NCBI GenBank assembly: GCA_051252095.1
Contig: JBPOFK010000028.1
Location: 1 to 20,665, forward strand
Reading direction: 5' to 3'
Length of the DNA: 20,665 bases
Source: GCA-2401735 sp051252095
Lineage (GTDB): Bacteria > Pseudomonadota > Gammaproteobacteria > Burkholderiales > Methylophilaceae
The notes beneath the pieces were generated by a model. The model saw nothing but the letters and a program-made list of their open reading frames with translations, did no database searches and was not told where the DNA came from. How positions within the stretch are numbered: the first letter of the stretch is position 1; every line of letters starts with the position of its first letter. Below, in pieces: positions 1 through 6,007 of the stretch. Both the position numbers and the translations under genes were made by a program.

Positions 1-596
1 AAGCTTAGCTTTCCGTCTCCTGATGTAATACCAGAAACATTAATCTTTGAAGGCAGCGCGACGTCTTTACTAATAACATTACTGATATTAGTTACCTTAG
101 CATTTATATTATTGATGATTAAATGAATATTTGGCTCAGCCATCCAATCGATGTAAGCAACCTTGCCATTGTTAATGGTTACTTTATTTAAACTAAATGG
201 CATTAGCGATTGAATAAAAGATGCCCAGTCAGACTCTTTACCAGTTTGTTTTTTTGCGAAGTTAAAGTCAGGTTGTTCAAAGTCAATTTCTGCGACTAAT
301 TGACCATTCAATAAAGCACCCCATTGAATAGACAGGTCAGTGTTTTTAACAGTCAAAAAGGGCTCTTTTAATCCGCCCTCTTGTTTTTGAAGTGTTAACC
401 CTTTAATTTCATATGCGCCACGCCATAAGTGCAAATCAATTTCTTTTATGCTACCGCTATACCCTTCTAACGCCGCTATTTCTTTATTAATATAATCTTT
501 TACCCAGCCTTCTAGTTTTACTGTGATAGTGGCTAAGGAAATAGCTAATATTGCAATGATTAAAAAAGTGATATATTTTTTGCTTAAAACAGGCAT
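1..596 (-). CDS. DUF748/AsmA-like envelope protein, N-terminal part (cut by window edge)
   Basis: This open frame starts at ATG 596 and runs without a stop to the left edge, giving 198 complete codons. A good ribosome binding site (AAAGGAG) lies about 6 bases before the ATG. The protein begins MPVLSKKYITFLII, a short basic stretch followed by one hydrophobic segment (about residues 8-26), as expected for an inner-membrane anchor with the rest in the periplasm. The following sequence (motifs such as GSIKEIDLHLWRGAYEIKG, LSIQWGALLNGQLVAEI and VTINNGKVAYID) has the beta-repeat style of DUF748/AsmA-like proteins, which belong to the bridge-like envelope lipid-transport and assembly families. The C-terminal part is outside the window, so total length is unknown. 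The family assignment comes from pattern recognition only; the exact role is not known. Confidence 0.7.
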   Translation of the reverse strand, partial: MPVLSKKYITFLIIAILAISLATITVKLEGWVKDYINKEIAALEGYSGSIKEIDLHLWRGAYEIKGLTLQKQEGGLKEPFLTVKNTDLSIQWGALLNGQLVAEIDFEQPDFNFAKKQTGKESDWASFIQSLMPFSLNKVTINNGKVAYIDWMAEPNIHLIINNINAKVTNISNVISKDVALPSKINVSGITSGDGKLS

Positions 597-673
597 ACAT
601 ACTCCTTTAAATTACTCTCCTATTACGTTTGTAATCTTATGAAATGTGATTTGCTGCTTTTAATTTACTTTTT

Positions 674-702
674 CATATACTTTGCAATAATGTAAAAGTC
701 AA
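674..702 (-). promoter_or_regulatory. Possible sigma-70 promoter of the DUF748 gene
   Basis: On the minus strand a TTGACT -35 (697-702) and a TATATG -10 (674-679) are separated by 17 bases, about 80 bases before the ATG at 596. The -35 matches consensus at five of six positions and the -10 at four of six. No other good pair was found nearer to the gene. This is sequence resemblance only. Confidence 0.35.
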
Positions 703-748
703 ATGAGATGAACGCTCAAATAATGACTTTGATTTGTTCATTTCTCAT
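703..748. repeat. Imperfect inverted repeat upstream of the DUF748 gene
   Basis: ATGAGATGAAC (703-713) recurs inverted as GTTCATTTCTCAT (736-748), with two extra bases in the right arm and 22 bases between the arms. It lies just upstream of the predicted -35 of the DUF748 gene, so it could be an operator. The region is AT-rich and chance cannot be excluded. Confidence 0.3.
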
Positions 749-820
749 CTGACTGAATTGTCAAAAACTAAATACTCAAATCGACAAAGTTTTGCTTTGA
801 ATTATAAAAAAAATAGCAAT

Positions 821-985
821 CTACATAGGTGGCTTTCTGCCAGTAATCATGAAAACTACTGCTAGAATAAGGCCAACAACGAATAATATCCAAGCGATAC
901 TTGATGCCGTACCAGCCACTCCTGACAACCCAAGAGCGCCTGCGATAATTGCAATAACTAAAAATGTAACTGCCCAGCTAATCAT
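821..985 (-). CDS. DUF1328 (YtjA-type) small membrane protein, 54 aa
   Basis: A 54-codon gene starts at ATG 985 and stops with TAG at 821-823. It has a strong ribosome binding site (AAGGAG) about 7 bases before the start. The product begins MISWAVTFLVIAIIAGALG and is nearly all hydrophobic, with two predicted membrane segments (about residues 3-20 and 28-47) joined by a Gly/Ala/Ser turn (GVAGTASSIAW), ending in the short basic tail TGRKPPM. The size, the two-helix layout, the GLSGVAG turn and the terminal TGRKPP fit the DUF1328 family of small inner-membrane proteins, often seen beside stress genes. The molecular function is unknown. The leader contains two perfect inverted repeats (1018-1045 and 1078-1115). 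Confidence 0.88.
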   Translation of the reverse strand: MISWAVTFLVIAIIAGALGLSGVAGTASSIAWILFVVGLILAVVFMITGRKPPM

Positions 986-1017
986 AATAAACTCCTTAAA
1001 TTTGTGAATGTATTTTT

Positions 1018-1045
1018 AGTGTTAAATTTTCTTGGTTTTAACACT
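1018..1045. repeat. Perfect 9-bp inverted repeat in the DUF1328 leader
   Basis: AGTGTTAAA (1018-1026) and its exact inverse TTTAACACT (1037-1045) are separated by 10 bases. The repeat begins about 33 bases before the ATG of the DUF1328 gene, so it lies in its 5' leader or promoter. It could be a protein binding site or form an RNA hairpin close to the ribosome binding site. It has no poly-T tail and so is not a terminator. Confidence 0.5.
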
Positions 1046-1077
1046 TTTAACTGTATATCAAACGTGACCCTTTAGAT

Positions 1078-1115
1078 GTAAGAAAAATCCTATAATCGTG
1101 CAGTCTTTTTCTTAC
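1078..1115. repeat. Perfect 10-bp inverted repeat between the PRC-barrel and DUF1328 genes
   Basis: GTAAGAAAAA (1078-1087) and TTTTTCTTAC (1106-1115) are exact inverses separated by 18 bases. The interval contains TATAAT at 1091-1096 on the plus strand, but no plus-strand gene follows, so that match is probably chance. The stem has only two G/C pairs and the loop is long, so a terminator is unlikely. An operator controlling the DUF1328 gene is possible. Confidence 0.45.
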
Positions 1116-1144
1116 ACACTTGTTAAACAATTTACATGTTCAGA

Positions 1145-1471
1145 TTAAATACGGTAGAAATTGTAAATTGATTCTTGCCAGTTTAAATCAGCGGTATTTG
1201 GCCAGTCATCTTTATCAAAACCTGGCGCATTTTCTAACTTCTCTTTACTGATATTCATTACAAAACATTTGTCATCGGCCTTCAATGCTAAAATCTCCAA
1301 TGGCACCGCAAACAGTTTATTCCCCATTCCTAAAAACCCACCAAATGTTAGAACAGCATATTTCACATCCCCATTATTAACATCTATCATAAGATCTTCA
1401 ATTTTGCCTAAGGCCTCTCCTGAAATGTTTTGAATCTCATCACCGATGAGTGAAGTTGCAGATAAAAGCAT
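1145..1471 (-). CDS. PRC-barrel domain protein, 108 aa
   Basis: The 108-residue product has no signal peptide or membrane segment. The first 75 or so residues (SLIGDEIQNISGEALGKIEDLMID, split here into the motifs SLIGDEIQNISGEALG and KIEDLMIDV, followed by YAVLTFGGFLG and FAVPLEIL) match the PRC-barrel pattern: a conserved Gly-Glu turn, then a strand carrying YAVL and a final AVP segment. PRC-barrel proteins occur in photosynthetic reaction centre H subunit and RimM, and as small stand-alone proteins of unknown role that are often stress-induced. The C-terminal 30 residues (ending NFYRI) are not distinctive. An AAAGGAAAAA sequence before the ATG serves as the ribosome binding site. A long hairpin (1515-1571) lies upstream in the leader or promoter region. 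The specific function is unknown. Confidence 0.82.
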   Translation of the reverse strand: MLLSATSLIGDEIQNISGEALGKIEDLMIDVNNGDVKYAVLTFGGFLGMGNKLFAVPLEILALKADDKCFVMNISKEKLENAPGFDKDDWPNTADLNWQESIYNFYRI

Positions 1472-1514
1472 AGTTTTTCCTTTTCAATTAAGCGACAAGT
1501 AGGCCTAAATTAGA

Positions 1515-1571
1515 TTTCAAGCTTAGCTATTCGATAAATAGTGTGTTTATCGTAGCCAACGTAGCTTGAAA
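1515..1571. repeat. Large nested inverted repeat upstream of the PRC-barrel gene
   Basis: Three nested perfect arm pairs are visible: TTTCAAGCT (1515-1523) with AGCTTGAAA (1563-1571), GCTA (1526-1529) with TAGC (1553-1556), and CGATAAA (1532-1538) with TTTATCG (1546-1552). The loop is TAGTGTG. That is 20 base pairs interrupted by small internal loops. It sits 44-100 bases before the PRC ATG and after the predicted terminator of the Crp-type gene, so it is either the leader RNA or the promoter of the PRC gene. It has no poly-T tail. Its function is unknown. Confidence 0.6.
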
Positions 1572-1630
1572 AGTTTAGGACTGTACAAACAGCCAAAATA
1601 ATGTTGACTGCAGCGCCAATATTACCCATG

Positions 1631-1658
1631 AAAAAAAAGTCTGCTTTAAAGTAAAGCA
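1631..1658 (-). terminator. Probable rho-independent terminator of the Crp/Fnr-type gene
   Basis: Read on the minus strand, TGCTTTA (1658-1652), loop CTT and TAAAGCA (1648-1642) form a 7-bp stem, followed by GAC and eight T residues (1638-1631). It lies 58 bases after the stop of the regulator gene. The stem is short and AT-rich, so termination may be leaky. Confidence 0.5.
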
Positions 1659-1715
1659 AAGAGGCGCTAAGCTTTTGAGAAAAATCTTACAATTACTTGA
1701 AATGGGATTGGTCTC

Positions 1716-2453
1716 TTAGCTAGCTGGAAACCAAGAGGTATCAATTTTTGTGTGACGATCCTCATAGTCACACAATTCGATAAGTTTGACTAAATCCAAG
1801 AGCTTTATGCCCACCTCGGTTCGTTTGACTAAATTATTTGCTTCCATGAGGCTAAAAGCACGACTTACTGAAACATTTGTTAAGCCTATTGAATCGCCTA
1901 TTTCACTTTGTGTGAGTGGTAATTGAAATTCACTTTTCATTGATAAATTTGTAACTTTAAGGCGAAAAAGAATATCCAGTAAAAAATATGCAAGCCTAGC
2001 TTTAGCACTTAAGCGGCTGACTACTTTCAAGCGATCGATTGCAATAATTTGTTCACGAACAGATAGGCTAAACAAGAGCGCAGATAATTTAGGTGACCGT
2101 TTAAAAATCACATCCAAATCTTTTTTGTCAAATGGGCATAATATACCTTCTGTACTACTTTTAAGATCAAATGACTGGTATTGGTAAGCAATGCCTTCAA
2201 AACCGATTATATCGCCTGGATGATGGATTTTGATGACCACCCGCCCACCGTCATGTAGATCAACGTAGCTTAAAAACCAGCCTTTTCGGATTACATAAAG
2301 GTTTTTTGACTTATCCCCTGTGAGGTGTACAGAAGCACCCTTAGGAAAATGTTTTTCATTTTTCTCAAGAGTAGCAATTAGTTTTTCTAGGTCATGATTA
2401 ATATCAATGTAATTATTTAATCTTGTAACTAGGCAACTTTTAATTTCCGACAT
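1716..2453 (-). CDS. Crp/Fnr-family transcriptional regulator, 245 aa
   Basis: An N-terminal cyclic-nucleotide-like beta barrel covers about residues 25-125 (KNLYVIRKGW, GGRVVIKIHHPGDIIGFEG, where HPGDIIG is the typical turn). A dimer helix follows at about 125-160, then a Crp-type helix-turn-helix (LPLTQSEIGDSIGLTNVSVS, residues 178-197, then RAFSLMEANNLV). The cysteine cluster that Fnr uses for its iron-sulfur centre is absent (only scattered Cys at 7, 106 and 228), and the key cAMP-binding Glu/Arg pair of true Crp is not evident, so the effector is unknown. It is transcribed towards the PRC-barrel and DUF1328 genes, with a probable terminator between, so it may regulate them. It follows the CHASE2/HD-GYP gene after 220 bases. 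No convincing promoter or SD was identified. Confidence 0.88.
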   Translation of the reverse strand: MSEIKSCLVTRLNNYIDINHDLEKLIATLEKNEKHFPKGASVHLTGDKSKNLYVIRKGWFLSYVDLHDGGRVVIKIHHPGDIIGFEGIAYQYQSFDLKSSTEGILCPFDKKDLDVIFKRSPKLSALLFSLSVREQIIAIDRLKVVSRLSAKARLAYFLLDILFRLKVTNLSMKSEFQLPLTQSEIGDSIGLTNVSVSRAFSLMEANNLVKRTEVGIKLLDLVKLIELCDYEDRHTKIDTSWFPAS

Positions 2454-2614
2454 TGTGCTTTTTTCATTGAGTAAATTGCAGATTGTATAATAATAGCGCT
2501 GACAAGTCTTTCAGGATGTGAACAAAAGGATCGGCCAAAGAAAACTTTTACATTCATCCATGGAGTTGTATATTCTAGCTTATCAAGTTCACGCCATGCG
2601 TTTGCAGATGCATA
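2432..2614 (-). other. Stop-free 61-codon stretch upstream of the Crp-type gene, possible gene remnant
   Basis: Between the HD-GYP gene and the Crp-type gene one minus-strand frame stays open for 61 codons after a TAA at 2615-2617. It includes the stretches AWRELDKLEYTTPWMNVKVF and HPERLVSAIIIQSAI, whose composition looks protein-like. The first Met is at 2557, has no ribosome binding site, and the frame runs 25 bases into the regulator gene. I do not recognise the sequence. It could be the 3' end of a decayed gene or chance. Confidence 0.2.
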
Positions 2615-2673
2615 TTAGCAACTTGGTGACCTTGACAGTATTTCTTGTATTTGAGAAGCGGGCTCAATACGTT

Positions 2674-4680
2674 TTATCTATCACCTAATACTTGTTCATT
2701 TTCGTCACGATAGGTGGCAGCAATAGTTTGTATTTCTGTATCAATACTTAAAAATACAGTTAATATTTCTGGATCGAATATTTTTCCAGATTCTTCTTTC
2801 ATCATACTTATTGCTACTTCATGGGAGAATGCTGGTTTATAGCAACGTTTGCTTATCAGTGCATCATATACATCTGCGACGGCCATAATCCTGCCTGAGA
2901 GTGGAATCTGTTGGCCCGAAAGACCTGCTGGATAACCAGTACCATCCCATTTTTCATGATGCGTTAAGGCAATTTCACCTGCGATAATAAGGAAATTATC
3001 TCCTTCTATCTTTTGTGCCGTGCTATGAATGATATTTTTGCCGTACTCTGCATGCTTTTTCATCAATTCAAATTCTTCATCTGTCAGCTTGGCAGGTTTT
3101 AGTAAAATATAATCAGGCACGCCTACTTTACCTATATCGTGCAATGGGGCAGATACAAACAGAAGGTTAATATAATCATCGGTCAAAGCATCAATGTACT
3201 GGTCGTTAGATTTTAATTTCTCGGCTATTGCTTTGACATAGTATTGGGTACGTTTGATATGTGCACCCGTTTCTGGATCACGGGTTTCTGCTACTGCTGC
3301 CATTGATTCCATCGTTACCTGACGTGCATTAGATAGTTTTTTAAACCAATTGTATGCTTGTTTTTTTTCTATGATAAATCTAATTGTATTAAATATAATG
3401 TACAAGATTGTGATAACAATTATTGGGGAGGCTGGTGAAAAAAAGATGTTTTGCATTTGAAATAGATATAGTGAAACCATAAAAACAACCAATGCAATGA
3501 TCGCTGAACCACAAAATAACTTCAAAGGCCCACGAAAATAGATAAATAGTGTTGTTATGAGCAGCCCTGCAATAAGCGAGGTAATAAAAGTAGCTAGCTT
3601 TGCCCATGATGGAGCACGAATAAAGCTATTATTCACAATATTTTCGATAACTGCAGTTTGTAATTTTAAGCCTGGAAATTGCGGGTCCACAATTGTGCTG
3701 TGCAAATCATTCAACCCAGCAGCTGAGGATCCTATAAATAAGACTTTATTTTCAATATCTTTTTGTTTAAATTCTCCATTCAATATATCAACTGCCGAAA
3801 TTGACGGATAGCGTTGAGGCCCGCCATTAAGTCTCAATATAGCGTAACCTTTTTTATCTATAGGTATCGTATTGCTGCCGACCTTAATAAGTGGTCCATT
3901 ATGATCTTGACTGATTGTCGCCTTATTAGTACCTAAAGCACGCATATAGGTAGCAAGTGATAAATGGGGGTAAATGTTTTCTTGATATTTGATGAGTAAT
4001 GGAATTTTTCGTAACAAGCCGTCATGATCAAGTTGATTATTTACAAACCCATTAAAATTCAATTGTGATGCTATTTCTTCTGTGTTGTTTAGTACCCCTG
4101 GCGCCACATGTAAGTTAAGTAAAGATGTATTACCATCAAAAAAGAATTCAGGATTTACCTTGATATTTTCATTACTAGCCAAATCGAAGTAAAAGTAGCG
4201 CGCTCCAACTGTATTAGTCTTTGATAGTACTTCTCCAAAATAACCATCATTATCAGATAGCCCAGGCGCCGCCCCAGTAATAGAAATGTCTAAATCAAAA
4301 TCTTGCTTAAATGATTTTTTGATGTTGTCTAATGAAGTTCGGTCTGGTTCAGAAAACAATATATCCAAGCCAATAGCTGCTGGCTTATTATCTGCGACCA
4401 TTTGAACTAATGAGGCGGTTCTATAGCGAGGCCATGGCCATTGCCCAATTGCTGAGAGGCTTATATCATCAATATCAACAACAATAGCATGCGTGGCCAT
4501 CTTTTCGTTACTAGTGTTTTTGATAAAAGCATCTAGGAAAAAATTATTCCAGTGTGAAGGTGGTCCAGATTCAGACTGCCCCATCAAGCCAAGCAATATG
4601 GAAACTGACAGGCCTAATATCACAAACCAGCTTAACCATACTTTTGTTAATCTAAAAGTAAATTTTTCTAATGGCAACAT
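2674..4680 (-). CDS. CHASE2 sensor with HD-GYP cyclic-di-GMP phosphodiesterase domain, 668 aa
   Basis: The protein has one N-terminal membrane helix (about 14-34) and a large periplasmic CHASE2 domain (about 40-355; motifs VVDIDDISLSAIGQWPWPR, AAIGLDILFSEPDR, FPGLKLQTAVIENI). Three closely spaced membrane helices follow (about 361-382, 386-407, 413-436), then a cytoplasmic HD-GYP domain (about 455-650). The catalytic signature is intact: ETGAHIKR at 470-477, HDIGKVGVPD with H514-D515, KKHAEYG, HHEKWDGTGYPAGL with HH at 574-575 and GYP at 582-584, and a VADVYDAL motif. It should therefore hydrolyse cyclic-di-GMP in response to an envelope signal. The usual R-x-PYK segment reads RCYKPA here. 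It is the last gene of a fecR-ompA-CHASE2 operon, 16 bases after the lipoprotein gene. CHASE2 is more often joined to cyclase, kinase or GGDEF outputs; the pairing with HD-GYP in this operon is notable. Confidence 0.92.
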   Translation of the reverse strand: MLPLEKFTFRLTKVWLSWFVILGLSVSILLGLMGQSESGPPSHWNNFFLDAFIKNTSNEKMATHAIVVDIDDISLSAIGQWPWPRYRTASLVQMVADNKPAAIGLDILFSEPDRTSLDNIKKSFKQDFDLDISITGAAPGLSDNDGYFGEVLSKTNTVGARYFYFDLASNENIKVNPEFFFDGNTSLLNLHVAPGVLNNTEEIASQLNFNGFVNNQLDHDGLLRKIPLLIKYQENIYPHLSLATYMRALGTNKATISQDHNGPLIKVGSNTIPIDKKGYAILRLNGGPQRYPSISAVDILNGEFKQKDIENKVLFIGSSAAGLNDLHSTIVDPQFPGLKLQTAVIENIVNNSFIRAPSWAKLATFITSLIAGLLITTLFIYFRGPLKLFCGSAIIALVVFMVSLYLFQMQNIFFSPASPIIVITILYIIFNTIRFIIEKKQAYNWFKKLSNARQVTMESMAAVAETRDPETGAHIKRTQYYVKAIAEKLKSNDQYIDALTDDYINLLFVSAPLHDIGKVGVPDYILLKPAKLTDEEFELMKKHAEYGKNIIHSTAQKIEGDNFLIIAGEIALTHHEKWDGTGYPAGLSGQQIPLSGRIMAVADVYDALISKRCYKPAFSHEVAISMMKEESGKIFDPEILTVFLSIDTEIQTIAATYRDENEQVLGDR

Positions 4681-4696
4681 GAGCGCTAATATATAG

Positions 4697-5299
4697 TTAA
4701 GGTATTAATATTTCAACCCGTCTATTTCTAAGCTCATCTACATCAGGTGGGGTTTGAATTAGTAAGTCTTTAGACCCAAATGATTGGATTGTGACATTGC
4801 TTAATGTAGGTAATTTTTCTTTTAACAATGATTCAACTGCAATGGCTCTTTTCTTAGATAATTTATTGTTAATAGCGTCAGAACCTTTAGTGTCAGTATG
4901 TCCAATAATACTAATTTCAGTAGGTGTGTTTTGTTTAATTTTGTCTACAATTTGGGGAATCATATTAATTGAATCTGGCACTAGCGCCGTTGACCCAGTG
5001 GCAAAATATAACAGAAAACTTGCTGCGCCTGCTGGCTCTGCTTTCATTAACTCAGCATATTCTTGATTAACTAGCTCTTTGTCCAACGAGCTAGTTGCCG
5101 TTAACCCATCAGTTAGTTTATTAGTGCTCACGGTGTGATATGCTTCATCGACTATTCTGACTTCATCGTTTGACTTAACAGTTATTGCGCCAACTTTACC
5201 GTTACTATCTGGTAGTAATATAAGTGTTGTTGATGATTGGCATGCTGATAATAGAAAACTGATTACCAGCATAGAAACACTTGTACTAAACTTGTACAT
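4697..5299 (-). CDS. OmpA-family outer-membrane lipoprotein, 200 aa
   Basis: The N-terminus (MYKFSTSVSMLVISFLLSAC) is a lipoprotein signal peptide with lipobox LSAC and lipid-acceptor Cys20. The next residue is Gln, not Asp, so Lol sorting to the outer membrane is expected. After a linker of about 70 residues the C-terminal half (about 93-200) is an OmpA-like peptidoglycan-binding domain: LLYFATGSTALVPDS, then IIGHTDTKGS (131-140) with the conserved Asp, then SKKRAIAVESLL and RNRRVEI (191-197) with the conserved Arg that grips diaminopimelate. It should tether the outer membrane to the cell wall. It starts 2 bases after the fecR stop and ends 16 bases before the CHASE2 gene, so the three are almost surely one operon. 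A role as structural partner of the sensor is inferred. Confidence 0.88.
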   Translation of the reverse strand: MYKFSTSVSMLVISFLLSACQSSTTLILLPDSNGKVGAITVKSNDEVRIVDEAYHTVSTNKLTDGLTATSSLDKELVNQEYAELMKAEPAGAASFLLYFATGSTALVPDSINMIPQIVDKIKQNTPTEISIIGHTDTKGSDAINNKLSKKRAIAVESLLKEKLPTLSNVTIQSFGSKDLLIQTPPDVDELRNRRVEILIP

Positions 5300-5301
5300 C
5301 T

Positions 5302-5742
5302 TTAATCCGCCTTAACAATAAATCTTGTACCTCTTACGCCAACAGTTGCTTTAGGCGTACTCACTTTGACCGACTCTGGAGAAAGCTTTCCAAGTTTTCC
5401 TGAGGAGTAGATAGCTGAGCCTTTTTTTAGATAAAGGGAAAAATTATATTTTGCTTCTTCTGGCTCGAAAATATATTCACTAATATTTACTTCACTGGAA
5501 GGTCCGACAGTCAGTAACGTGCCATCTTTAAATGCAATACCACACGTTGAATTTTTGCTGGTCAGAATAATATCAGACCTGAATAAATGACTACCGGCTG
5601 TAGGTACAATTTCTGATTGACCTCTAATAATTTTCAGATCTCCTGTTGCATTTTTAAATAGTGCAACATGTTCAGTTTCTGCAATTGAAATGCTTGAAAA
5701 ACTAAATACCAATATCAATATAAATGCTGTTAGCTTCGTCAT
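5302..5742 (-). CDS. Secreted FecR-domain protein, 146 aa
   Basis: A Sec signal peptide is clear (basic MTK, hydrophobic core to about residue 17, cleavage probably after SIA at 21). The rest is a FecR domain (about 45-140): motifs DIILTSKNSTCGIAFKDGT, LLTVGPSSEVNI, LKKGSAIYSSGK and the diagnostic ending STPKATVGVRGTRFIV. Unlike the anti-sigma regulator FecR it has no N-terminal anti-sigma region and no membrane anchor, and no ECF sigma factor or TonB receptor gene is nearby. It is therefore a periplasmic FecR-domain protein, often found with OmpA-type and CHASE2 genes. It is the first gene of that operon here. A ligand- or wall-sensing role is inferred. Confidence 0.87.
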   Translation of the reverse strand: MTKLTAFILILVFSFSSISIAETEHVALFKNATGDLKIIRGQSEIVPTAGSHLFRSDIILTSKNSTCGIAFKDGTLLTVGPSSEVNISEYIFEPEEAKYNFSLYLKKGSAIYSSGKLGKLSPESVKVSTPKATVGVRGTRFIVKAD

Positions 5743-5794
5743 TTAATACCTCATTATTTTATAAGTAGAATACAACAGCTTTAAGAATGCACAA

Positions 5795-5822
5795 ACTATG
5801 CCAGTTAGACAACATTCGTCAA
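5795..5822 (-). promoter_or_regulatory. Possible promoter of the fecR-ompA-CHASE2 operon
   Basis: On the minus strand TTGACG (5817-5822) and CATAGT (5795-5800) are 16 bases apart, about 50 bases before the fecR start at 5742. The -35 matches consensus at five positions and the -10 at four. An AT-rich near-palindromic tract around 5828-5867 lies just upstream and could act as an UP element. The rest of the gap to the transporter gene (5743-6007) shows no gene. Confidence 0.33.
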
Positions 5823-6007
5823 CCCAATGATTTTTAAATATTTAATGAAATAATTAAAATTATCATTGCAGGAAAGTGTCAAAAATCTAGTAGTTAATGT
5901 CAGTCTTTTGACAATATCAGCATGCCATAAGTAGTGCGCATGCGTTATCTAGATTTATCACTCAACTCAAACGTAATTTTATAATTTATCGTTAATTTGT
6001 TAATGAC

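Noticed and set aside
1510..1629. 39-codon minus-strand ORF (MGNIGAAVNIILAVCTV...)
   Set aside because: It has a somewhat hydrophobic start but no ribosome binding site, begins directly after the T-run of a predicted terminator and runs through the nested hairpin.
1716..2453. Assignment of the regulator as true Fnr or Crp
   Set aside because: The Fnr cysteine cluster is absent and the cAMP-contact residues are not evident, so only the family is called.
5302..5742. FecR protein as an anti-sigma/TonB iron signalling component
   Set aside because: No ECF sigma factor or TonB-dependent receptor gene is nearby, and the protein is secreted without the N-terminal anti-sigma part.
5908..5930. TTGACA on the plus strand in the fecR-MOT1 gap
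   Set aside because: No -10 follows at a proper distance and no plus-strand gene lies downstream.
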